Shown: positions 36,553 to 45,075 of the stretch, in pieces
How positions within the stretch are numbered: position 1 is the first letter of the stretch
Layout: every line of letters begins with the position of its first letter
Source: JACJWR01 sp963842975
Lineage (GTDB): Bacteria > Actinomycetota > Actinomycetes > S36-B12 > UBA10799
Direction: 5' to 3'
DNA length: 64,000 bases
NCBI GenBank assembly: GCA_963842975.1
Contig: CAWJIH010000008.1
Span: forward strand, 62,001 to 126,000
Program-made: the position numbers and the translations under genes
The notes under the pieces: generated by a model
The model's input: the letters and a program-made list of their open reading frames with translations, nothing else
Databases searched by the model: none
What the model was told of the DNA's origin: nothing

Positions 36553-37472
36553 ACGCTGACCTTCGCTTGCAGCACCCGCGCGGAATGCTCCACGAAGCGG
36601 GCAGCGGGCTGATGGACTTCTCCTAGCAACACCCCAGGCACCTCCGGTGGTGAGTAGTCAGCCCCGCGCAGACGCTGGTATTCGGCGCGCATCGCCGCAA
36701 CGGACTCCTCGTGGTCGGTCGCCGTCGTGGCGCCGCCGTGGAACTGGTGGAACGCACCCTCCCCGGGCAACACCACGAGCACAGCCCCGCGGGAGAGCAC
36801 CGCTCGACGGTAGAAGTCCAGGTTCACGAATCCGCCGCCGGAGGTGACGAACGCCTCGTCAAATCCGCCCAGTTCGGTGAATAGTCGTCGGGGAACCGCC
36901 ACGCAGTTGCTTTCGGCCATCGGCATCAGGAAGCCGTTGCTGCACGAGGCGCTCAGCACCGCCCGGGAGAACAAACGGTAGCCGTCGGATCGCCAGTCCA
37001 ACTGAGCCAGCCACGCCTGCTCTTCGGCGGCGCTGTACCCCTGGGTGGCCGCAGCGGAATGCAGCTGGTCGCCGAGGTGATACCCGGGCACGGACACCAC
37101 GGGGGTCCGCGCGATGCGTTGGGCGTCGAGCAAGCCGCGCACCGCCCCGGGGGTCAACATCCGCGCCCCGTCGATGGCTACCGCGATATGGGTACCCCGA
37201 GCCAGCCGCGCTCCGGCGTTGATCGCGGGAGCGGGAGATACCCCAGCCTCGCGGCGCCTGAGATAGCGGAAGTTCGGCCCGAGCGCGCTAACGGCAGCCG
37301 GATCGAGCATCTCGTCGCTGGCGTTCTCCACCACGATGATTTCGTAGTCGGCCACGCGGACGGATCGTTGATGCGCCACAGACAGCGAGTAGAGAGTGTT
37401 CATCGCCTGGGCACGCATGCGGAACACCACCACAACCACGCTCAGACGTGGGCGTTGCGACAGGCGAATCAC
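36549..37472 (-). CDS. Glycosyltransferase family 2, paralog 1
   Basis: A 307-residue GT2 protein and the first of three tandem paralogs on the minus strand. Signature parts are LSVVVVVFRMRAQAMNTLYSL, IIVVENASDEMLDP, VAIDGARMLTPGAV, NCVAVPRRLFTELGGFDEAF and GEGAFHQFHGGATTATD. GTG 37472 has GGAGG 9 nt upstream. There are no transmembrane segments, so it is a soluble or membrane-associated cytoplasmic enzyme. It overlaps paralog 2 by 4 nt. Confidence 0.85.
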   Translation of the reverse strand: MIRLSQRPRLSVVVVVFRMRAQAMNTLYSLSVAHQRSVRVADYEIIVVENASDEMLDPAAVSALGPNFRYLRRREAGVSPAPAINAGARLARGTHIAVAIDGARMLTPGAVRGLLDAQRIARTPVVSVPGYHLGDQLHSAAATQGYSAAEEQAWLAQLDWRSDGYRLFSRAVLSASCSNGFLMPMAESNCVAVPRRLFTELGGFDEAFVTSGGGFVNLDFYRRAVLSRGAVLVVLPGEGAFHQFHGGATTATDHEESVAAMRAEYQRLRGADYSPPEVPGVLLGEVHQPAARFVEHSARVLQAKVSV

Positions 37473-37600
37473 GGTTGCGGTCCTCCAGGGGGTATCGCAG
37501 TTACCCTAACTGTCAGCAGCGGTGAGCTGAGCGCGAGACACACACCAGGTGTGGCCGTGTTCACTCCAAGATCAGCCCCGCCGAATATCAGGAGCGCGCA

Positions 37601-38242
37601 ATGGGATTTGCCTCGACCGTCAAGCGCAACGCGGCGGAGGTGCGCGCTCGCCGCCGCCAGTTGCGCGAGTTGGCAGAGCGCAATCCAGGATTCGTCGAAG
37701 CCGTCTCGGCCGATGTTGCGGTGACGTGCAAGTTTCGGGGTGAGCGGTTCGAACTCGAAGACAAGTGGGACGTGCTGATTAACGGTATCCGGCTGGCCTG
37801 GAGCACCGATGCGTTCCTTGCGCAGGTGTGTTACCGCGGCAAGGTGGCGATGCGGCGACGCGGGATCCCGCTGCTGCCTGCAGTCGCCCACCGGATGTCG
37901 ATGGCGCTGTCGGACGTGGTGATCGGGGACCCGGTCACGATGCGGCCAGGTGTGTATATCCCGCATGGGCAGGTGGTGGTGGACGGTCTCACGACCGTGG
38001 GTTCGGACGTGATCCTCTTCCCTTGGATCACGATCGGGCTGCGAGCCGGCAATTTCAACGGGCCCACCGTGGGTGATGGGGTCCATGTGGGGACCGGATC
38101 ACGAATCTTGGGACCTTTGACCCTAGGCAACGGGGCCTACGTCGGAGCTAATGCTGTTGTGATTTCCGACGTTGCCGCCGATGCTGTTGTGGTTGGAGTC
38201 CCTGCAACACCGCTGCCCCGAACCTCGGCAGGAGTTCGGTAG
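37601..38242 (+). CDS. Serine O-acetyltransferase-like hexapeptide-repeat acyltransferase
   Basis: A 213-residue protein. The helical N-terminal ~80 residues are followed by a left-handed beta-helix of hexapeptide repeats (VVIGDPVTMRPGVYIPHG, VHVGTGSRILGPLTLGNGAYVGANAVVISDVAADAVVVGVPA). The C-terminal pattern and length resemble the CysE/NodL branch, but in a glycan locus O-acetylation of a sugar is the more likely role (inference). ATG 37601 has AGGAG 6 nt upstream. It is divergent from the GT2 triplet with a 128-nt gap. Confidence 0.82.
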   Translation: MGFASTVKRNAAEVRARRRQLRELAERNPGFVEAVSADVAVTCKFRGERFELEDKWDVLINGIRLAWSTDAFLAQVCYRGKVAMRRRGIPLLPAVAHRMSMALSDVVIGDPVTMRPGVYIPHGQVVVDGLTTVGSDVILFPWITIGLRAGNFNGPTVGDGVHVGTGSRILGPLTLGNGAYVGANAVVISDVAADAVVVGVPATPLPRTSAGVR

Positions 38243-38349
38243 CACATTGCCCCCTAGTCGAACCACAACCATCGGCCCGAGTCAAACCATCGCCATCAGT
38301 CAATCTTCAGATCACGCAACACCTTCACCAGAGGGGATCGACCACTCTC

Positions 38350-39342
38350 ATGTTTCTTGACAAACTCCGCCGCCGCGGCAGCACCGCCGTTGCTGACGCG
38401 TCCCCCACTCCAGCCGATGCTGAGGCAGCAGCGCTGCAGGCGCGCTACGTCGCCTGGCGCGAACTGAACCCGCAGGGCCGCGCCGACTGGCCGCCGCAGG
38501 CCGAGGACGTGTTCGGCGAATCGGTGGCCATCCCGGACATTCCGGCAGCCGACCTCAATGACGCTGCCCTGGCATCTGCGTTGCGCACGAAGGGAGGCGT
38601 GGTGGTGCGCGGGCTTATCCCCGGTGAGAAGGCCGACGAACTGCGTGGGTACGTCGACCGCGCGCTGGGCCTGCTGGACGAGCAGCGGGCAGGAAAGCCG
38701 GTCGACGGCGACGCTGGCGGCCAGGCCGCCTGGCGCCGGGAGTTGCGCGACCCGGATACTGGCGAACTCGTGGGTCCGCAGTGGCGGGCTGACAACGCGA
38801 TGTTTGGCGGCGAATGCTCGGCTGGCGACTCGCCCCACATCGCCGAGGAACTGGTGCAGATGTATCGCGACGCCGGGCTCACGCAGATGATCGAGAATTA
38901 CCTGGGCGAGCAGCCCGCGGTGTCGCTGGAGAAGTGGACGCTGCGGTGCGTGCCGCCAACCACGAACACCTCGTGGCACCAGGATGGCGCCTTCCTCGGC
39001 ACCGAAACCCGCACTGTGAACGTGTGGATTGCGCTGAGCGACTGTGGAGTCGACGCGTCCGGGTTGGACATTGTGCCGATGCACTTCGACGAGATCGTCG
39101 AGACCGGCACCCGCGGGGCCTACTTCCACTGGGACGTCGGCAAGGACGTGGTGGCCGACATTCTTGGTGAACGAGAGGTGCTGACGCCGGTATTCAAGCC
39201 CGGTGACGCGTTTATCTTCGACCAATACGCCCTGCACCGGACAGGCGTAAAGGAAGGCCTGACGAAGGACCGCTACGCACTCGAAACCTGGTTCTTCGCG
39301 CCCTCGCACTTCCCGCAGGACTACCACGGGATCCTGGTCTAG
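38350..39342 (+). CDS. Phytanoyl-CoA dioxygenase (PhyH)-family Fe(II)/2-oxoglutarate oxygenase
   Basis: A 330-residue non-haem iron dioxygenase. The Fe-binding facial triad is visible as HxD in SWHQDGAFLG and the distal His in FDQYALHRTG, and the 2-oxoglutarate-binding basic residue is probably the Arg of that last motif. The region GLDIVPMHFDEIVETG between them is typical of PhyH folds. The family hydroxylates diverse small molecules; here a sugar, lipid carrier or peptide substrate is possible but cannot be chosen. No strong Shine-Dalgarno: AGAGGGG lies about 13 nt before ATG 38350. It sits between the acyltransferase and the NTP_transf_5-like gene. Confidence 0.82.
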   Translation: MFLDKLRRRGSTAVADASPTPADAEAAALQARYVAWRELNPQGRADWPPQAEDVFGESVAIPDIPAADLNDAALASALRTKGGVVVRGLIPGEKADELRGYVDRALGLLDEQRAGKPVDGDAGGQAAWRRELRDPDTGELVGPQWRADNAMFGGECSAGDSPHIAEELVQMYRDAGLTQMIENYLGEQPAVSLEKWTLRCVPPTTNTSWHQDGAFLGTETRTVNVWIALSDCGVDASGLDIVPMHFDEIVETGTRGAYFHWDVGKDVVADILGEREVLTPVFKPGDAFIFDQYALHRTGVKEGLTKDRYALETWFFAPSHFPQDYHGILV

Positions 39343-39475
39343 TTCGTCACCCGCAGCCATAGAGCGCCCCCTCCTACCGGCGACCTGCGCCTTGCAGAAC
39401 GATCAAGGTCGCGCCACCGCCTTTGGCGGGTGCTCTCTGGGGGTTGGTCCTCGGCAAACCCCTACGGATACCCAC

Positions 39476-40492
39476 TCAGGGACTCTGCGTCAAACCTGAG
39501 GCGCTTCTGACTCCCCGGTGGCGCGCGAGTCTCGCGGCCAGCCAGAATCGTCTCTTTATGCGGGCCGACCCCAATCCGGATGATGCCGAGCGCCGCATCC
39601 GCCAGTAGGTGCGATCCACGGGAAGGTCAGGCAGTAGGTCTGGTTCTGGCGTCGAGTAGCCGCGCATCGCCAGTAACCGCATCGCGTCGGCGGCGGGAGC
39701 GGTCCACGCGTGGCAGTCGGCCACGCGTTCGAACGTATCCCAATCTAGGGAGGCATCCCCACCGAGTGCAAATACGGCATCGGTAAACCAACGGATCTTT
39801 GGCGCGGTGACTGCTGAGGCGTAGATGCTCTCCAACAGAAGTACTTCCGGCGCAATCGCCGATTGGGAATCAGCGCCCGCACGCACGGTGTGCCAAAGCG
39901 CCCCGCGAGCGGCCTGGAAGTCGAAAGCCGGGGCCAGTGAAGACCGCACAATCACACTGACACCGAACCTCTCGAGGCCGAATCTGCGTCCCGCCACACG
40001 TGCAGCCCCTGTGGCGCCTGCCGCCGCCGAAACCACATCGTTGCGGACGGCACGCGACACCTCCTGCGGTACTAGTACGGTGCCCCCATTCACGACGCGA
40101 TCCGCCGGATCTCGGTAGAACGCTCGCGCCACGCCAAGGTCGCCCGAGACCAGTGTTGGGATGCCCAGGTCGGCAAATCGCACCTCGATCTCGCGGCCAA
40201 GGAGATCAGCCGTACCGGCCCGCACGGACGCCCGGCGCCGCATCCCTCGTATGACGCCAAGGGAGGGGTGATCGGGGACGAGGCGAGTCAGGATTGGGGC
40301 AAGTAGAGGCAGGACATCGAGATCCTCGCCAGTGAGGGTGTCCTCTCGAAATGCGCGGTCCAAGGCGCGGAAGTCTGCCGCCGCGAATTCACCCCCAGCC
40401 GCCGCTTCGACCAACCCGGAGAGGTAGCCGAGTGGACACAGATGGGGGGAGGGCGGTGTGCGTTTGCGAGTCGGTCCTCGGCGATCCGGCAC
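39476..40492 (-). CDS. NTP_transf_5-like (uncharacterised nucleotidyltransferase family) protein, degenerate
   Basis: A 338-residue protein whose segment VRFADLGIPTLVSGDLGVARAFYRDPADRVVNGGTVLV aligns by eye with the 'GI....LKG..LA...Y.dp..R...DiDlLV' core of uncharacterised nucleotidyltransferases (NTP_transf_5). The expected Lys-Gly is SGD, and the DxD acids are replaced by NGG, so catalysis is doubtful. Family members commonly neighbour PqqD and HprK-like kinase genes, which is exactly the context here. GTG 40492 was chosen because GGGGAG lies 6 nt upstream; the frame is open to 40585. It is divergent from the PqqD operon. Confidence 0.55.
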   Translation of the reverse strand: MPDRRGPTRKRTPPSPHLCPLGYLSGLVEAAAGGEFAAADFRALDRAFREDTLTGEDLDVLPLLAPILTRLVPDHPSLGVIRGMRRRASVRAGTADLLGREIEVRFADLGIPTLVSGDLGVARAFYRDPADRVVNGGTVLVPQEVSRAVRNDVVSAAAGATGAARVAGRRFGLERFGVSVIVRSSLAPAFDFQAARGALWHTVRAGADSQSAIAPEVLLLESIYASAVTAPKIRWFTDAVFALGGDASLDWDTFERVADCHAWTAPAADAMRLLAMRGYSTPEPDLLPDLPVDRTYWRMRRSASSGLGSARIKRRFWLAARLARHRGVRSASGLTQSP

Positions 40493-40602
40493 GATCAACT
40501 CCCCACGACAACGGGCGAAAGATCCACAACTCGGCTTGGGGGCTAGAATCAGCCCTGGCTGGGCCACCATAGCCCGACGCCGCATAACTGTGGAAGGTGC
40601 CT

Positions 40603-41006
40603 ATGGAGCTCAACGTCGCTCGGGAGCTTGACTCGCCCACCGTAATCAGTGATGAAGTCGGTGGTGAGGTCCTTGCGATCAACATCGCAACTGGGGCTTA
40701 CTACGTGATTCCCCCAGCCAGCCTCACTGTGTGGCAGGCGCTGTCGTCGGGAGTCCCCGCACTCGACCTCCTTGATGGCCCCGAGGATTCGCGGGCGGCC
40801 GCGATGGGCGACTTCGTCACAGCGTGGTGAACGCCGGTTTGCTCCGCGAGGCCACTATCTCCCCACGCCAGGCCCCCCAATTCCCGTGGTCTAGTGCCGA
40901 CCTGGCGCTGGAGGAGCACACCGATCTAGCCGAACTCATTTGGCTCGATGTGATCCACGAGGCCGACCAGGACGTCGGTTGGCCTCTGCGTCGACCCAAC
41001 CCCTAG
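40603..41006 (+). CDS. PqqD-family protein, read across two frames
   Basis: ATG 40603 (AAGG 5 nt upstream) starts a 75-residue frame with VLAINIATGAYYVIPPASLTVWQAL, the wing/helix core of PqqD-type peptide-binding domains ('G..yL...TG.y..L......iW..L..G'). It stops at 40828-40830 just where the family continues with 'FV..L...GLL'. The next frame supplies exactly that: VVNAGLLRE and an acidic tail with TDLAELIWLDVIHEADQDVGWP, ending at 41006. That tail resembles, from memory, C-termini of PqqD relatives found beside HprK-like kinases. The frames overlap as GTGA, so either a one-base indel splits the gene or two coupled polypeptides are made. Role: peptide or protein recognition for the adjacent modification enzymes. 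Confidence 0.6.
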
Positions 41007-41013
41007 CACCGTA

Positions 41014-42114
41014 GTGACAGCCAGTGCAGCGGAGATCAGCCGCTGGATCCGAGACGTTCACGCCTCCTTGGCGCCCTCGGCTACATTGAGGACGGCCGCT
41101 GCATGGGGTCCGGTGACGGTTCGCCACCGGACGACGCGACCCGCCTGGTTCGGCGGATTCGATTCGTCATGGGCGGCGCCGATCGCGCCCCCGACATCGG
41201 CAGACGTGGACGTGGACGTGATCACCGCATCGCTGGACGACCTTCCCTACGATGCCAAGCCGCCGAAAATCGATCGCAGCATGCTCGGAGTCCGCGGGGA
41301 GGTGCGAAGCCTCGACGGCACCCCCACCCGCATGGTCTGGATCGAACTGGGAGGGGAGATCACCGCCTGGGACCCGGACAGTTCCGCCGCGGTGATCATC
41401 CGATCCAGGGAGCCGGAGTGGTTCGACCGGGTCAGCCCGATGCGTTGGCTGCTGCACTGGAGTGTGGTCGGCGCTGGCGGAGTCGTGCTGCACGCCGCGT
41501 GCGTCGGACGTCGTAGCGGTGGGAGAACGGCGGGGGTGCTACTGCTGGGCGAAGCTGGCTACGGCAAGTCCACCACAACTCTGGGGTGTCTCAACGATGG
41601 TTGGGTCACATGCGGTGACGATGCTGTGGCAGTGTTTCGCGAACACAACCGGTGGCATGCGCGAGCGATCTACGCCACGATGAAAACAAAACTCGCCGGG
41701 AATTCGCCCGCGTCCGGCGACTCGACCGGCATCAAATCCCCAGCTGCGGTGACCTGGGATGTGGAAGGTGGAAAGCGAGTCCACCTACTTTCCACCACTC
41801 GCCAACCAAGCATCGAGCCGCGCATCGACATCGACGCGCTGATCCTGCTCGCTCCCCACGATCCGCCAGGGGCCCGCTACACCAGCGTCACGGGTGCACT
41901 CGCTCGCACTCGCATCGCGCCGTCTACGGTGATGCCGCTGCCCTTCGACCGGCAGATAGTCTTGGAGCGTATCGGTGAACTGGTCTCCGACGTGCCCGCG
42001 TTTTCGCTTCCCAGACGTGCCAGCGTTGCGAAGTCCGTCGTGGATGTGGCCAACATCGCGGAGCAGGCCCAGCGCATGAACACCACGTCGCCCGCGCCGA
42101 GGGCGGCGTGCTGA
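41014..42114 (+). CDS. HprK-related (HPr kinase-like) P-loop kinase
   Basis: A 366-residue protein. The C-terminal half has LHAACVG, then VLLLGEAGYGKSTTTLGCL (Walker A, residues ~179-187) and WVTCGDDAVAV (about 201-207), the 'lHa...GpsGaGKSTl...l...g..l.sDD.v' layout of HPr kinase/phosphorylase-related proteins. The DD pair is the expected Mg/catalytic site. The N-terminal half is variable, as in HprK-related kinases of PqqD systems. It is likely to phosphorylate a peptide or a sugar/carrier; no HPr is encoded nearby. GTG 41014 is 7 nt after the PqqD tail stop. The downstream sulfotransferase-like gene starts 1 nt after its stop. Confidence 0.72.
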   Translation: MTASAAEISRWIRDVHASLAPSATLRTAAAWGPVTVRHRTTRPAWFGGFDSSWAAPIAPPTSADVDVDVITASLDDLPYDAKPPKIDRSMLGVRGEVRSLDGTPTRMVWIELGGEITAWDPDSSAAVIIRSREPEWFDRVSPMRWLLHWSVVGAGGVVLHAACVGRRSGGRTAGVLLLGEAGYGKSTTTLGCLNDGWVTCGDDAVAVFREHNRWHARAIYATMKTKLAGNSPASGDSTGIKSPAAVTWDVEGGKRVHLLSTTRQPSIEPRIDIDALILLAPHDPPGARYTSVTGALARTRIAPSTVMPLPFDRQIVLERIGELVSDVPAFSLPRRASVAKSVVDVANIAEQAQRMNTTSPAPRAAC

Positions 42115-42115
42115 A

Positions 42116-43186
42116 TTGGCGACTTTGGTCATTCACGTCGGTCAGGGCAAGGCTGCCAGCACGTCGTTGCAGAAGGCCCTGGCGGCAAAACGCCTGGAAA
42201 TGGATCGGTGCGGCGTTTCCTACCCCGACACCGGCCGGTCGAGCCACGCTGCTGAAGCAGCCTGGTTCGCGACTACCTACGGCCAGCAGCGCGCGCATCG
42301 AGCTGCTCGCTCATTTCGGAACAACCTGCGCGAGCAATGGCACCCGGATTGGGGTGCGTTGGTGAGCAGCGTCGAGCAGCACCCAATGACAATCATTTCG
42401 TCGGAGTTCTTCTCCCAATACGGTCCGCGCCTCGCAACAGCTGCCGTCCACTCGCTCACCGGTGACCGGCCCCTTGATGTCCGAGTCGTGATCGTCGCCC
42501 GCTTGGTGTCGCGACTCTTGCCCTCGCAATACGGGCAGATGGCTCGCGATTTTCCCCTACCCGCCTTCGATACTTGGGTCAGACTTCAGTTGCGGGCCCT
42601 GGCCGCTATGCCCTCCCAGGCGCCAAGTGAGCAGCGCAATGCGATGGACTCGCGATGGTTGGCAACGTGCTGGTCCCAGGCCGCACAGGTACGTGTGGTT
42701 GACTTCGACCCCCCAACCGGACTCGACTTCGAGCAGGATCTTTTGTCCGCACTGCTACTCGACGGTGTGCTGAGCCCACCTTTCCTCGGTCACTCGAACT
42801 CGGGAGGGTGCGCAGCGAGGACGATCGCGTGGCAGCGGGTGATGAGCCGTGATGGACGGCCCGATCACCCGCGCCGACTGGGCGCCCCGATCCCGTTCGA
42901 GCCGTTCGCCGACTCGGACCTGCCAGGTGGCGGTGGCCGGTTTCAACTCACACCAGCGGCTGCCCAGGTCGTGGACGCCGCGTTCCCCCGACCAGGCTCA
43001 GCGGCGCTGGCCTCTGCGAATCCCGCAACCCTTGCGCGCGATCTCGAGGCTGCCCGGACCCTACTCACCCAACTGATCATGTCGTCAGAGCCGCTCACCT
43101 ATGTAGCAGGCGTCGACACGGTGGAACTCGCCGAAGGTGTGAGCTACTGCCTGCGTCACCTGCCCTGGGAACCCGCGAGACCATGA
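42116..43186 (+). CDS. Sulfotransferase-like P-loop protein
   Basis: A 356-residue protein beginning LVIHVGQGKAASTSLQKAL, a phosphosulfate-binding-loop-like motif close to that of the protein at 7.5 kb (HVGTPKSGTTSLQ). A possible 3'-phosphate-binding segment is VRVVIVARLVSRLLPSQYGQ. TTG 42116 lies 1 nt after the kinase stop, with no other start before the conserved strand. PAPS-dependent sulfation of a glycan or peptide is inferred from the motif only. An ATP-type P-loop is the alternative, but GxxKxxS/T-T at the very N-terminus followed by 'LQ' is typical of sulfotransferases. It is co-transcribed with kinase, GT and ABC genes. Confidence 0.55.
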   Translation: MATLVIHVGQGKAASTSLQKALAAKRLEMDRCGVSYPDTGRSSHAAEAAWFATTYGQQRAHRAARSFRNNLREQWHPDWGALVSSVEQHPMTIISSEFFSQYGPRLATAAVHSLTGDRPLDVRVVIVARLVSRLLPSQYGQMARDFPLPAFDTWVRLQLRALAAMPSQAPSEQRNAMDSRWLATCWSQAAQVRVVDFDPPTGLDFEQDLLSALLLDGVLSPPFLGHSNSGGCAARTIAWQRVMSRDGRPDHPRRLGAPIPFEPFADSDLPGGGGRFQLTPAAAQVVDAAFPRPGSAALASANPATLARDLEAARTLLTQLIMSSEPLTYVAGVDTVELAEGVSYCLRHLPWEPARP

Positions 43187-43196
43187 GGTGTCACTG

Positions 43197-44354
43197 ATGC
43201 AGATACTGATGGTCGATGGCGCAGTCCCGGACCGCGACGCTGCCGCCAGCGATCGTGCCATTATCGATCAGATCGACGGACTGCTGGAGCTCGGGCACGA
43301 AGTGACCTTCTGCGCGCTGGTCAGTGACGCGGGCAGCGTCGAGCGCGCGCGCTCGATCGCGAGCCGTGGCGCCGTGGTTGCTGATGGCCTCGGGGGACGC
43401 CTCGCTCATCTGCGCGAGGTGGCCGTCAGCCGCCACTGGGATGTGGTGGTTGCCCAGCGGCCGGCGACAGCGCTGACCGTCACCGTAGTTGTGGACCTGT
43501 GCCCATCGGCGGCGACAATCCTCTGGGGGCATGACATCAGCGGCTGGCGGCTTCGGGATCAGCAGGCGCTTCTCGGCGACGTGGACCGCCACTTCATGCG
43601 CATCTTGGACGTATCCGAGAGCCGAAGTTGGGACGCCTACGACCTATCGGTCTATCCGACCACGCGCGAAGCCCACGCCGTCAGCGCGCGACCGACATCC
43701 GCCGGACGCGGTGCCGCGATGCCCTATTACCGGCTGGCCGCTGACGATCTCGTCGATGTGGTGGCACCGTACGGCAACCGACATGGCTGCCTGATGGTGG
43801 GTACCGCCTCCCATGCACCCAATCGCGATGCTGTGAACTACGCGGTGCATCAGGTGCTGCCGATTCTGCAGAGCCGCGACCCAGCCGCCACGCTTACGGT
43901 GGTGGGCGATTGGCCGGTGTCGTGGCAGGATCAGCTGGCGCGCCCAGGGGTCACGTTCCTGGGCCGGGTGAGCGACGCTGAACTGCGCGTTCTGCACCGC
44001 ACTCACTTGTGCTTGCTGGCGCCCCTGCGATTTGGTGCTGGCTCCCGACGCAAACTCGTCGCCGCGATGGGTCTGGGCCTGCCCGTGGTCACGACCTCCG
44101 AGGGGATCCGCGGCCTCCTCGTGCGCGACGCCGTGGCCGGGGACGGGGTCCTGTTGGCGGACCAGCCCGAGGCGTTGGCCGAAGCGGTCGTGACGTTGGG
44201 CTCGTCGCCGCAGCTGTGGCACACCACAGCCATGACAGCGCGGGATTCGATCGCGGCCGTCTACGCTGCCGAAGCCTACGATCGAGCTCTGGCCGGCGTT
44301 CTGGACCGCGCCGTGGCGGTCCACGCCGAACGAAGGGAGCCAGGCCATGAGTGA
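43197..44354 (+). CDS. Glycosyltransferase family 4-like (GT-B)
   Basis: A 385-residue GT-B protein. It has MQILMVDGAVPDRDAAASD at the N-terminus and a Rossmann-like second domain with GCLMVGTASHAPNRDAVNYAV, TLTVVGDWP, GVTFLGRVSDAELRVL and the donor-site segment LAPLRFGAGSRRKLVAAMGLGLPVV. This is the pattern of GT1-like proteins that use 'GaG.r.K..eama.G.PvV' in place of EX7E. ATG 43197 (AGG 8 nt upstream) is preferred over GTG 43188 directly after the preceding stop. It overlaps the following GT2 gene by 8 nt, so the two act in one operon, perhaps glycosylating the exported product. Confidence 0.78.
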   Translation: MQILMVDGAVPDRDAAASDRAIIDQIDGLLELGHEVTFCALVSDAGSVERARSIASRGAVVADGLGGRLAHLREVAVSRHWDVVVAQRPATALTVTVVVDLCPSAATILWGHDISGWRLRDQQALLGDVDRHFMRILDVSESRSWDAYDLSVYPTTREAHAVSARPTSAGRGAAMPYYRLAADDLVDVVAPYGNRHGCLMVGTASHAPNRDAVNYAVHQVLPILQSRDPAATLTVVGDWPVSWQDQLARPGVTFLGRVSDAELRVLHRTHLCLLAPLRFGAGSRRKLVAAMGLGLPVVTTSEGIRGLLVRDAVAGDGVLLADQPEALAEAVVTLGSSPQLWHTTAMTARDSIAAVYAAEAYDRALAGVLDRAVAVHAERREPGHE

Positions 44355-45063
44355 CCGCCCGGAGTGCGACGTTGTGATCCCGGTGTTCAACGGTGCCGAC
44401 TTCGTCCGTGATGCGATCGATTCGGCCCTCGCACAGACTGGAGTAGCGGTCAGCGTCTGGGTGGTCGACGCCGGATCCACTGACGGCACCGTCGAAATCG
44501 TTCGTTCGATCAACGACGCGCGCGTTGAATTGCAGTCGGGCGAGGGCAGGCTTCGCGCTGGTGCCGCACGAAACCGCGGGGCGCGCCTGGGCTCAGCGCC
44601 GTGGCTGTCTTTTTTGGATGCCGATGACCTCTGGCCGCGTGACCGCACTCAGGACCTGCTGGCGTCCGTGGTGGATCCAGCAACGGACATCGTCGTGGGC
44701 CACGTGCTCGCGTTCGAAGATGAGGAGCCGGCTCTGGACGCTCCGCTGCAGGCCGATGGCGCTCCGCGGGCACTTCTCGCCGGTGGTGTGCTGTTCTCTC
44801 GTGCTCTGTTCGAGTCCGTAGGCGCGATGCTTGAAGACCTTCGAGCGGGCGAGTTCATCGAATGGTTGATGAGGGCTCGGCGCGCAGGCGCGGTGGAACG
44901 GACAATCCCAGAGGTGACGCTGCTGCGCCGCTCCCACCCACACAACACCACACGCAACCAACCCACAGCCGACTACCTCCAAATGGTGGCTCGGATTCGC
45001 GCGGTCGGGGCGTCGCATACAGCCCAGCTTGGGCAAAGCGCTCGCGTCGAACTCGAGAAGTGA
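44347..45063 (+). CDS. Glycosyltransferase family 2 (GT-A)
   Basis: A 238-residue GT-A enzyme with all expected motifs: CDVVIPVFNGADFVRDAIDSAL, VVDAGSTDGT (nucleotide-binding D-x-S-T-D-G-T), AARNRGARLGSAPWLSFLDADD with the metal-binding DxD as DADD, and a C-terminal acceptor region with the basic catalytic segment RRSHPHNTTRN. No membrane segment, and shorter than many GT2 enzymes. It starts within the last codons of the GT4 gene (ATGAGTG). Sits directly before the ABC exporter, 12 nt apart. Confidence 0.85.
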   Translation: MSDRPECDVVIPVFNGADFVRDAIDSALAQTGVAVSVWVVDAGSTDGTVEIVRSINDARVELQSGEGRLRAGAARNRGARLGSAPWLSFLDADDLWPRDRTQDLLASVVDPATDIVVGHVLAFEDEEPALDAPLQADGAPRALLAGGVLFSRALFESVGAMLEDLRAGEFIEWLMRARRAGAVERTIPEVTLLRRSHPHNTTRNQPTADYLQMVARIRAVGASHTAQLGQSARVELEK

Positions 45064-45075
45064 GACGACACCAGC

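Noticed and set aside
40827..41006. Separate RiPP-like precursor peptide of 59 residues between PqqD and the kinase
   Set aside because: Its start (VVNAGLLRE) fits the expected continuation of the PqqD fold, so it is better read as the PqqD C-terminus in another frame. It has no visible leader/core organisation.
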